From: Bacillota bacterium
Lineage (GTDB): Bacteria > Bacillota_E > Symbiobacteriia > Symbiobacteriales > Symbiobacteriaceae
Reading direction: 5' to 3'
Length of the DNA stretch: 8,839 nt
Assembly: GCA_003242675.1 (NCBI GenBank)
Contig: QGVE01000115.1
Coordinates: forward strand, 1 to 8,839
Shown: piece by piece, positions 1-5,953 of the stretch
Layout of the letters: each line of letters begins with the position of its first letter
How positions within the stretch are numbered: position 1 is the first letter of the stretch
Made by a program: the position numbers and the translations under genes
The notes under the pieces: generated by a model
Told to the model about the DNA's origin: nothing
Database searches by the model: none
What the model saw: the letters and a program-made list of their open reading frames with translations, nothing else

Positions 1-357
1 CACGTCGACCCCGGCGAAGGGCACCGCGCGGTACCCGCCCCACGTGTACACGAAGGTCACCGTCTCCGGGCCGGAACCCCGGAAGTACCGGTCGACCTCC
101 AGGGTCACCTCGGACTTCCTGAAGCCCATCCCCGGCGGCAGCCTCAGCAACCCCCGGTCTTCCGAGGCAGTGGGCCCCTGCCCGGGGGCGGGGGCGGAAA
201 CTGGCCGGACGCTCGCGACCCTGCCGCGCACCACCAGGTCATACCGGTCGAACTCTTCCACCGGTCCGATGCAGCTCAGCGCCCGTGCGTGACCCCACAA
301 GAGCGTCGCCCCCAACAGCGCAATCCCGAGAAGCAACGCCAACAGGCCTTTTTGCAC
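1..357 (-). CDS. Secreted protein, N-terminal part (runs off left edge)
   Basis: This is an open minus-strand frame with no stop as far as the window edge, so only about 119 residues are visible. The protein opens with a short basic stretch and a hydrophobic Leu/Ala-rich signal peptide, ending near the motif ARALSC. The frame after it reads like a small extracellular beta domain (EEFDRYDLVVRGRVASV), reminiscent of bacterial NTR/TIMP-like exported proteins that begin with a cysteine after signal cleavage. That family link is only an impression. I prefer the GTG at 357 because the run AGGGGG lies six bases before it. The ATG at 363 directly abuts the Shine-Dalgarno and is a less likely start. 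A Pro/Gly/Ala-rich insert (APAPGQGPTASE) interrupts the domain after VASV. The gene is divergent from the DUF4375 gene. The function is unknown. Confidence 0.65.
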   Translation of the reverse strand, partial: MQKGLLALLLGIALLGATLLWGHARALSCIGPVEEFDRYDLVVRGRVASVRPVSAPAPGQGPTASEDRGLLRLPPGMGFRKSEVTLEVDRYFRGSGPETVTFVYTWGGYRAVPFAGVDV

Positions 358-488
358 GGTCATCCCCCTAAGAGTGCTGGCATGGGGTCAAGTCATAAAC
401 TTCAGTAAAGTAGACGGTATTCCCGGTAGGGTGGGATTCACATTGCGCGGGACGTCGCCGAGAGCGGCCCGGCACGGGAGGTCCTCAC
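358..488. other. Divergent intergenic region
   Basis: About 130 bases separate the minus-strand secreted protein gene from the plus-strand DUF4375 operon. The centre (roughly 390-425) is clearly more AT-rich than its surroundings and probably carries the promoters of both. I could not find a -35/-10 pair with good spacing on either strand, so no promoter is called. The plus-strand ribosome binding site GGGAGG lies at about 476-481. Confidence 0.5.
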
Positions 489-1172
489 GTGCAGAGGTTC
501 ATCCGCTTTGCCATCTTCCTGGCCGCCGTCCTGGCGGCGGTGTTGGTCACAGGGAGGAGCATGGCCCGCATGCACAGAGGCACTGACCTTCGGTGGGAAC
601 CCAGGCACATCCGCATCGACGAGGCCCGGATCGCCGAGATCGACAGTGCCATGGACCTGATCGAACCCCTGTGGTGGACCGTGGAGACCACGAGCCCCGA
701 GGCCTACGAGGCGAGCCTGGCGCCCTTCACCCGGGCCCAGCGGCTGGTGTACGCGATCGAGATGTACCGGGCCGAGGTGGACAACGGCGGCCACGGCCAG
801 TTCTACGGCAACTCCAGCGGCATCGTCTGGCGCGACGCTTTAGCCGGGTTCGAGTGGCTGGGGCTCACCGAGCTGGCGGAGAACCTGCGCGCGTCAGCGG
901 ATCTCCTGGGCGGCGACCCGCCCCTCGACAGGTGGGAGCGGGAGGCGCTGCTGCAGCGGCTGAAGCCGGACTTCAGCGGAATCACCCGTCGGTTCTGGGA
1001 GCTGGATGCGCAGACCGACGTCGACGCGGTGATCCTGCAGTACGCCCGGGCCCACCCGGAGGCGTTCCGGTTCGACGGCATGGTCCGCGTGCCCGCCTCC
1101 GACAACGTGGTGTTCAGACAGTACATCTTCTGGTTCTTCCCATCGCCGTGGGTCCGGCAGGAAAGAAGGTGA
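489..1172 (+). CDS. Membrane-anchored DUF4375 (DMP19-like) protein
   Basis: The 227-residue protein starts at GTG, with GGGAGG seven bases upstream. Residues 5-22 form a single hydrophobic segment after a short basic start, so it is either a signal anchor or an uncleaved signal peptide. The body carries the DUF4375 signature: a helix QRLVYAIEMYRAEVDNGG (84-101) followed by GQFYGN (103-108), then the helical repeat ALAGFEWLGLTELAENL. DUF4375 includes DMP19 of Neisseria, a DNA-mimic protein, but most members are uncharacterised. The membrane segment argues against a cytosolic DNA-mimic role here. The stop lies five bases before the oxidoreductase start, so the two are probably co-transcribed. 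Any role in the metal-pterin system is inference from this spacing only. Confidence 0.8.
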   Translation: MQRFIRFAIFLAAVLAAVLVTGRSMARMHRGTDLRWEPRHIRIDEARIAEIDSAMDLIEPLWWTVETTSPEAYEASLAPFTRAQRLVYAIEMYRAEVDNGGHGQFYGNSSGIVWRDALAGFEWLGLTELAENLRASADLLGGDPPLDRWEREALLQRLKPDFSGITRRFWELDAQTDVDAVILQYARAHPEAFRFDGMVRVPASDNVVFRQYIFWFFPSPWVRQERR

Positions 1173-1177
1173 AGCGA

Positions 1178-3154
1178 ATGCCCACGCAGCTGGGCGGCTA
1201 CATGGGACGGATGCTGAAAATCGACCTGACCACCCGTCAGGTGAGCGAATACCCGATCTCCGATGAGCAGCGGAAGCGGTACCTGGGCGGCAAGGTGCTG
1301 GCGGCCCGCATCCTGGCCGACCTGATCACGGGCCCCCTCGACCCCTTCGGGCCCGAGAACGTCATCGTCGTCACCACCGGGCCGCTCACCGGCACCGGCG
1401 CGCCCATGGCCAGCCGCTTCAACGTCTCCACCATCTCCCCCCTCACCGGGCTGCTCACCTCCTCCAACTGCGGCGGCTCCTTCGGGATCCACCTGAAGAA
1501 GGCCGGCTGCGACGGGCTGATCATCACGGGCCGGGCCGAGGCGCCGGTCTGGGTGGAGATTGCGGAGGACGGCGTCCGCTTCCACGACGCCGCCCCCCTC
1601 TGGGGGATGACGACCAGCCAGACCCAGGCGGCGCTGCCGCCCCGCACGGGCAAGCTGGTCATCGGGCCGGCCGGGGAGAACCGGGTCCGCTACGCCGGCC
1701 TGGTCAGCGACGACCGCATGGCCGCCCGGGGCGGCGTCGGCGCGGTCTTCGGCGCCAAGAACCTGAAGGCGCTGGTGGCCCACGGCCGCCAGGTGGTGCC
1801 CATCGCCCACCCGGAGCGGTGGCGGGAGCTGCAGAAGACCTGGGTGCAGGAGCTGCGGGCCCATCCCATCACCGGACGGCAGCTTCCCCGCCTGGGCACG
1901 GCGGGGCTCCTCGCCGGGATGCAGGCCCACCGGATGCTGGCCACCCGCAACTTCAGCCGGGGTCAGTTCGCGCAGTTCGACGCGGTCTCGGGCGAGACGC
2001 TGGCCGAAGAGCACCTGGTGAAGAACGGCGGCTGCACCGGCTGCCCCGTCCACTGCGGGCGGGAGGTGATCCTGCCGGAGAAGGCCGAGGGTGCGGCCGA
2101 CTTCGGCCCCGGCGCCGCTGCAGGGACAGGCCCGACTCCCGAGGCTTCCGGCGGCGGCAGGGCCGGCCGGCGCGTGAAGGGCCCCGAGCTGGAGACCCTC
2201 GTCCTCCTGGGGCCCAACCTGGAGAACGCCGACCTGGCGGAGATCATCCGCCTGAACCACCAGCTGGACGAGCTGGGAATGGACTCCATCTCCACCGGCG
2301 GCACCCTGGCCTTCGCCATGGAGCTGAGCGAAAAGGGGCTCTGGAGCAATGGCCTCCGCTTCGGAGACGTGCGGAACCTCTCGCAGATCATCGACGACAT
2401 CGCCCACCGGCGGGGCATCGGGGACCTGCTGGCCGAGGGCACCCGGCGGCTGGCCGAGCGCTTCGGCGGCAGGGAGTTCGCCATGCAGGTGAAGGGGATG
2501 GAGCTGCCCGCCTACGAGCCCCGCGGGGCCGTGGGCCAGGGGCTCGGCTATGCCGTCGCCAACCGGGGCGCCTGCCACCTGAATGCGGGCTACCTGGCCG
2601 TGCTGGAGGGGCTGGGGCTCGAGATGGACCCCCACACGCCGCGGTCCAAGGCCGCGCTCACCATCCTGATGCAGGACCTGATGGAGGCCGTCTCCGCCGC
2701 CGGAAACTGCCTGTTCAGCGCGTACGACGTCTTCCCGGCCCCCCTCCTCGACCGGCCCAACAGCTGGCTGACCCGGGCGGTCAACAAGATCCTGCCCTGG
2801 GTCGGGGGCCCCGTGGCCCTGATCCTCTGGCTGCGCTGGATGCCCATCCACCTGCCGGGGCTGCCGGTCACCCGGGCCCTGGAGGCGGTGACCGGGATGA
2901 AGATGGACCTCGGCCGCCTGAAGCTGATCGGCGAGCGCGGGTACAACCTGGAGCGGCTGGTCAACACCCGCCTGGGGGTGACGGCCGCCGACGATGATCT
3001 GCCCGAGCGGCTGAAGGCGGTGGAGCAGGTGCCCGGTGATCCCCGCACCAAGGTCCCGCTGGAACCGATGAAGCGGCAGTACTACCGGCTGCGGGGCTGG
3101 ACCCGCGACGGCGTCCCGGCGCCGGCCCTGCTGCGCCGGCTCGGGATCCAGTAG
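1178..3154 (+). CDS. Aldehyde:ferredoxin oxidoreductase family enzyme (tungsten/molybdenum bis-pterin)
   Basis: The 658-residue protein belongs to the AOR family. These enzymes oxidise aldehydes to acids with ferredoxin through a tungsten or molybdenum bis-pterin centre and one 4Fe-4S cluster. The start MPTQLGGYMGRMLKIDLTT is typical of the family, and AAGGTG six bases upstream supports the ATG at 1178. The cluster ligands are visible as C286-x2-C289-x3-C293, with the fourth cysteine at C511 (GNCLFS). The pterin-loop motif D364-ELGM-D369 is present, as is the segment LPAYEPRG near 447 followed by GLGYAVANRGACHL. The usual D-x-x-G-L-C around the last ligand reads SAAGNC, lacking the Asp. A Gly/Ala/Pro-rich insert (about 305-333) after the cysteine cluster makes it longer than the roughly 605-residue Pyrococcus AOR. 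It is cytosolic. The substrate cannot be told from sequence. It is followed 11 bases later by a MoaD-like carrier. Confidence 0.93.
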   Translation: MPTQLGGYMGRMLKIDLTTRQVSEYPISDEQRKRYLGGKVLAARILADLITGPLDPFGPENVIVVTTGPLTGTGAPMASRFNVSTISPLTGLLTSSNCGGSFGIHLKKAGCDGLIITGRAEAPVWVEIAEDGVRFHDAAPLWGMTTSQTQAALPPRTGKLVIGPAGENRVRYAGLVSDDRMAARGGVGAVFGAKNLKALVAHGRQVVPIAHPERWRELQKTWVQELRAHPITGRQLPRLGTAGLLAGMQAHRMLATRNFSRGQFAQFDAVSGETLAEEHLVKNGGCTGCPVHCGREVILPEKAEGAADFGPGAAAGTGPTPEASGGGRAGRRVKGPELETLVLLGPNLENADLAEIIRLNHQLDELGMDSISTGGTLAFAMELSEKGLWSNGLRFGDVRNLSQIIDDIAHRRGIGDLLAEGTRRLAERFGGREFAMQVKGMELPAYEPRGAVGQGLGYAVANRGACHLNAGYLAVLEGLGLEMDPHTPRSKAALTILMQDLMEAVSAAGNCLFSAYDVFPAPLLDRPNSWLTRAVNKILPWVGGPVALILWLRWMPIHLPGLPVTRALEAVTGMKMDLGRLKLIGERGYNLERLVNTRLGVTAADDDLPERLKAVEQVPGDPRTKVPLEPMKRQYYRLRGWTRDGVPAPALLRRLGIQ

Positions 3155-3165
3155 GGGGTAGGGAC

Positions 3166-3402
3166 ATGGTCACCGTGCGGCTCTTCGGCACGCTCCGGCT
3201 GGACGCCCGCCGGCGCCGGGTCGAGGTGGATGCGGCGACGGTGGCGGAGGCCTTGCAGATGGCCGCCGCCGCCCTGGGGCTGCCCGATCCGGGGCCGCTC
3301 CTGCAGGCGGCGGTCTACGTGAACGGCGAGCGGGCGGGGCTGCGCACCCGCCTGAAGGACGGAGACGAGCTTTACCTGCTCTCCCCCGCGGCGGGGGGAT
3401 GA
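3166..3402 (+). CDS. MoaD/ThiS-family sulfur carrier protein
   Basis: This is a 78-residue beta-grasp protein ending in the diagnostic Gly-Gly (residues 77-78). In this family the C-terminal glycine is adenylated by a MoeB/ThiF-type E1-like enzyme, becomes a thiocarboxylate and donates sulfur, in MoaD's case to form the dithiolene of molybdopterin. Visible family features are the opening strand VTVRLFGTL, the helix AEALQMAAAALGL, the strand AVYVNGE, and the end DGDELYLLSPAAGG. The start follows a purine-rich GGGGGTAGGGAC, 11 bases after the oxidoreductase stop, so the two are almost certainly one operon. Placement next to an AOR enzyme favours tungsto/molybdopterin synthesis over thiamine. 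No MoaE or E1 enzyme lies in this window. Confidence 0.88.
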   Translation: MVTVRLFGTLRLDARRRRVEVDAATVAEALQMAAAALGLPDPGPLLQAAVYVNGERAGLRTRLKDGDELYLLSPAAGG

Positions 3403-3441
3403 CCGGTCGGGAGGCCAGGTACGCCAGGGGGATGACCGGGC

Positions 3442-3464
3442 GGCCTCCGGGGCCACCGGAGGCC
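3442..3464 (+). terminator. Hairpin, candidate terminator of the AOR-MoaD operon
   Basis: GGCCTCCGG and CCGGAGGCC form a perfect 9-bp stem around the loop GGCCA, 39 bases after the MoaD-like stop. The following bases (CTTCGTGTT) are only mildly T-rich, so this is a weak intrinsic terminator or an RNA-stabilising 3' hairpin. Confidence 0.5.
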
Positions 3465-3468
3465 CTTC

Positions 3469-4304
3469 GTGTTGCCAGCCAGCAGGAAATCGGTCACGAC
3501 TGCTGGAAAGGCAACAAGACCGGTCCCTCTGCGCCCCATCGCGGAGGCGCTTCAGGCGGCGATCCAGTTGGACCAGGCCACGTCCACGGCCGTTTTGAAG
3601 CGGGGATCACGGGAGGTCCGCATTCAGCCCGGCGCCGCGACAGCGACCGTTGACGGGCGCGAGGTCCCCCTGCCGGCGCCGGCGATCCTCAGGGAGGGCA
3701 CCACCTTCGTGCCCCTCCGCTTCGTCGGCCAGTCGCTGGGCGCCGCCGTGGGGTGGGATGGCCAGCGCCGGCTGGTCACCGTGCTCACGGAACTGGACCC
3801 CGACACGCCACCGATCTTCGTCAGCCCCGGCCTGGAACTCGCGCAGACCGGCCCCTCTTCGGATTCGGCTTCAGCCCCGAGGGGAACTTCTCCGCGATGC
3901 ACGTCTTCGACGCAAGCCGGGCGGTGCCGGTCGACTTCGAGGTGATCGCCTGGCCCGCCAGCGGCTGGTTCCCGACCGAGTTCTTCTCGGCGAATGCCCC
4001 CTGGTCGGTCTCCGTCAATCCTGGCAAGTACAGCGTGGAGCCGGCGGAGATTCGGGTCACACTGAAGCGACTCTCCGACGGCCGGGTGTGGCGGTTTCCG
4101 GGCGCGGATGGGGAGCCCGGCGCGTACTTCAACGTGGACACGGGCAACTACGGGCACAACGGCCCCGCCATCATCTTCCGGCCCGGACTGGATACCATCC
4201 GGCCAGGAGACCGGTTCGAGGTCACCATCACCGGCGTTCGCAGCCGCCAAACGCAGATCCCCGTGCAGTTCCGCTTCCAGGTCACGTTCTACGACCTCGA
4301 GTGA
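3469..4304 (+). pseudogene. Broken surface protein with copper-amine-oxidase-N (stalk) domain
   Basis: Two frames together make one protein. The first (3469 to about 3855) reads RPVPLRPIAEALQAA, then VDGREVPLPAPAIL and TTFVPLRFVGQSLGAAVGWD. This is the repeating pattern of the copper amine oxidase N-terminal (stalk) domain, common in exported Firmicute proteins. The second (about 3852-4304) continues with FGFGFSPEGN, then WSVSVNPGKYSVEP, VTLKRLSDG, YFNVDTGNYGHNGP, IIFRPG and GDRFEVTITG. I recall such a beta-rich ending from clostridial CAP/stalk proteins. The frames join at the C-run 3852-3855, where one missing C would restore LELAQTGPLFGFGF. The 5' half of the first repeat and any signal peptide are missing, and no better start exists upstream. 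It is probably dead. A sequencing error could explain the frameshift but not the missing N-terminus. Confidence 0.75.
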
Positions 4305-4336
4305 GCCCATCGGCACTGCTCCGCCGCCCCGGCCGC

Positions 4337-4356
4337 GTCCGGCCCGGCTGCCGGAC
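4337..4356. terminator. Small GC hairpin after the stalk-domain remnant
   Basis: GTCCGGC and GCCGGAC pair perfectly around a six-base loop, about 30 bases after the stop of the broken surface gene. There is no T-tract on either side, so termination activity is uncertain. Confidence 0.3.
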
Positions 4357-4431
4357 CGGGCGGCGGACGTTGCGTCGGCGGACGAACACGGAGTGTGGGA
4401 GCGCGAAAACCCCCGGTCGCCAGGGCCGAGC

Positions 4432-4451
4432 GGGGGTACATGGGGGTACAT
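4432..4451 (+). repeat. Tandem 10-bp direct repeat upstream of dsbA-like promoter
   Basis: GGGGGTACAT occurs twice back to back, one helical turn apart, ending 15 bases before the -35 hexamer proposed for the DsbA-like gene. The spacing would suit a dimeric regulator. The first copy also contributes to a 7-bp hairpin (ACCCCCG 4409-4415 with CGGGGGT 4431-4437). Confidence 0.5.
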
Positions 4452-4466
4452 TCTGTTAGTTTGAGG

Positions 4467-4496
4467 TTGTGTATCCTCCCTATGTTCCATTACAAT
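4467..4496 (+). promoter_or_regulatory. Sigma-A-type promoter of the DsbA-like gene
   Basis: TTGTGT (4467-4472) and TACAAT (4491-4496) are separated by 18 bases in an AT-rich patch within otherwise GC-rich DNA. Transcription would start near 4503, about 26 bases before the ATG at 4529. Confidence 0.55.
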
Positions 4497-4528
4497 GAGG
4501 CAAACCATCCCAAGGGGGCGACGTTCCG

Positions 4529-5245
4529 ATGCCCAAGTCCAGGGGAGGCCGCTCCCTCAGCCGCCAGAAGGACAGGAGCCTCTGGTGGGTCGTCGGCATC
4601 GCCGTCGGGGTCACCGCGGCGCTCATCGTGGCGAGCAACGTCACCGCACGCCGGCTGGGCGAGATCCGGCTGCCCGAAACCATCCTCACCGACCAGGAGC
4701 GGGGCGGCGAGCGCAACGTGCTCGGCCGCGCCGATGCGCCGGTGGAGCTGGTGGAGTTCAGCGACTTCCGCTGCCCGGCCTGCATGGACTCGCACTTCAC
4801 CCTGGGCGACCCGATCGCGCAGCTGGTGGCGGAGGGCACCGTCCGCTACGTCCGCAAGCACATGCTGGTGATCGACCCGGCCGACACGTCCCTGAACGCC
4901 GCCGAGGCCGTGGAGTGCGCCGCCGACCAGGGGTACTACTGGGCGTTCCACGACCTGCTCTTCCTCAACCAGAGCGCGCACGGGCAGAAGTGGACCCGCG
5001 GCGCGATGCTGACCTACGCCCGGGAGCTGGGGCTGGACACGAAGGCCTTCGGCGAGTGCATGGATCAGCAGAAGTACCGCGACAAGGTGCTCGCCGACAA
5101 CGCCGAGGGCTACTCCACCCCCGGCATCACGGGCACTCCCTCGTTCCTGGTGAACGGCGAGCTCCTCCGCCTGCAGCGGTCGTTCTTTGAGGTCATCGAC
5201 GCCGTTCAGGCCGCAGCCGGCCAGTCCGCCGGGCAGGGGCAGTAG
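4529..5245 (+). CDS. Membrane-anchored DsbA/BdbD-type thiol-disulfide oxidoreductase
   Basis: The 238-residue protein starts at ATG with AAGGGGG about ten bases upstream. Residues 1-17 are strongly basic and residues 18-36 form one membrane anchor, placing the domain outside the cell. The thioredoxin-fold part begins near RNVLGRADAPVELVEFSDF and carries the active site C82-P-A-C85. It also has a DsbA-type helical insertion (about 120-195) and the cis-proline loop GTPSF with P204. The length and architecture fit the DsbA/BdbD family, which makes or exchanges disulfides in exported proteins. A further cysteine at 130 (VEC) and one at 177 (GEC) could form a structural disulfide. The gene has its own promoter and stands tail-to-tail with a second thioredoxin-fold oxidoreductase 45 bases away. 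Whether it acts as oxidase or reductase cannot be decided from sequence. Confidence 0.9.
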   Translation: MPKSRGGRSLSRQKDRSLWWVVGIAVGVTAALIVASNVTARRLGEIRLPETILTDQERGGERNVLGRADAPVELVEFSDFRCPACMDSHFTLGDPIAQLVAEGTVRYVRKHMLVIDPADTSLNAAEAVECAADQGYYWAFHDLLFLNQSAHGQKWTRGAMLTYARELGLDTKAFGECMDQQKYRDKVLADNAEGYSTPGITGTPSFLVNGELLRLQRSFFEVIDAVQAAAGQSAGQGQ

Positions 5246-5261
5246 CACGCCGGACCCGACG

Positions 5262-5287
5262 CGCCGGCCTGCGGGCCCGACCCGGCG
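5262..5287. terminator. Weak hairpin between convergent oxidoreductase genes
   Basis: CGCCGG (5262-5267) can pair with CCGGCG (5282-5287) in the 45-base gap between the two convergent genes. No T-tract follows on either strand. It is the only candidate for a shared terminator here. Confidence 0.25.
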
Positions 5288-5290
5288 GCC

Positions 5291-5953
5291 TCACTGCCGC
5301 GCGGCCCGGTACAGCTCCGCCACGAACTCCGCCTCCGGACGGGGGCCGGCGAGCACGACCCGCTGCGCCCCGTCGATGACGGTGTGGGGCACGGACCGGA
5401 CGCCGCTGCGCCGGGCCAGTTCCGGGAACGCGGCGGCGTCCACGGCGTACGCCCGGATGCGGGGGTTCTCCATCGCCGCCATGTGCGCCAGGCGAACCGC
5501 CTGGGGGCAGCGGGGTCAGGTGGGGCTGGAGTAGACCTGGATCACCAGGTCCCGGTCGATCGCCCGGATCAGGGCCCGGGCCGGCCCGGTGAGGCGGGTC
5601 TCGCCGCGGGAGACGTCGATCAGGTCCTCCAGCAGCACCGCGAAGTCCACTCCCATCGGCACGCCGTAGAAGCGGATGCGCGTGTCCCGGCCGGCGCCGT
5701 CGAGCAGGGCGAGCGCCGGCACCTGCCCCACGCCGTAGGCGGCCGCTTCGGCCCGCCCTTCCGGGCCGGTGCGGGACTCCACGGTGATCTTGCCGTCCGA
5801 AAGCTGCGCCAGGTCGCCCAGCAGGTCGCACAAGGCGTGGGTGGACGGATCCCGGGCAGTGGCGAAGAAAAAAAGAATCCGCACCGGCGCCCGGAGGTGC
5901 TCGGTGAAGAGGCTCTTCACCTGCCGGCGCTGGGCAGCGGAGAGCGGGTTCAA
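5291..5953 (-). CDS. Selenocysteine-containing protein disulfide oxidoreductase (PDO, double thioredoxin fold)
   Basis: Reading the TGA at 5518-5516 as selenocysteine gives a 220-residue protein, the normal PDO length (226 in Pyrococcus furiosus). TTG at 5953 is the start, with AGGAGG eight bases before it. Domain 1 (about 20-120) has strand VRILFFF, cis-Pro P79 in GQVPAL, RFYGVPMG and LEDLIDVSRGET. Domain 2 (about 130-220) has IQVYSSPT-U146-PRC149-PQAVRLAHMAAMEN, FPELA, and cis-Pro P189 in RSVPHTV. The TGA falls exactly where relatives carry the first Cys of CPYC, so the active site would be U-x-x-C. In domain 1 the CxxC position reads DPST, so only the second site can be redox active. PDOs catalyse thiol-disulfide exchange in the cytosol. 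Other genes here use TGA as an ordinary stop, so global recoding is unlikely. If Sec is not inserted the product is a 145-residue fragment. A nonsense pseudogene is the main alternative. Confidence 0.85.
5475..5511 (-). promoter_or_regulatory. Candidate bacterial SECIS element
   Basis: On the coding (minus) strand, CCAGGCG and CGCCTGG (5504-5488) form a perfect 7-bp upper stem around the loop GTT; if the last pair opens, the loop is GGTTC. A lower helix GCTGCC/GGCGGC (5511-5506 with 5480-5475, one G-T pair) extends it. The loop-proximal GGT begins 18 bases after the TGA, close to the GGTC loop position of the E. coli fdhF element. A G within the first two loop bases is the known bSECIS hallmark. 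The fold was judged by eye. Confidence 0.65.
5516..5518 (-). other. In-frame TGA, putative selenocysteine codon 146
   Basis: This TGA interrupts a frame that is PDO-like on both sides with no shift in frame. It replaces the N-terminal cysteine of the catalytic CxxC, and the codons after it are CCC CGC TGC (Pro-Arg-Cys). Confidence 0.82.

Noticed and set aside
593..1177. Long upstream extension of the oxidoreductase frame
   Set aside because: It overlaps the DUF4375 gene in another frame, is Arg/Gly/Pro-rich with no family similarity, and the AOR family start is at 1178.
803..2851. 682-codon minus-strand open frame opposite the oxidoreductase
   Set aside because: It is a shadow of a GC-rich gene: His/Gln/Gly/Ala-rich composition, no recognisable domain, and the opposite strand is a clear AOR enzyme.
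1819..2997. 392-codon plus-strand frame inside the oxidoreductase
   Set aside because: Arg/Gly/Pro-rich out-of-frame reading of the AOR gene, with no domain and no ribosome site.
3399..3653. Small frame overlapping the MoaD-like stop by ATGA
   Set aside because: The overlap looks like translational coupling, but the frame runs through a strong hairpin and into the stalk-domain coding region with no family-like sequence.
5193..5831. 212-codon minus-strand frame over the PDO gene
   Set aside because: It is in a different frame from the PDO motifs, Arg/Gly/Pro-rich, and has no domain.
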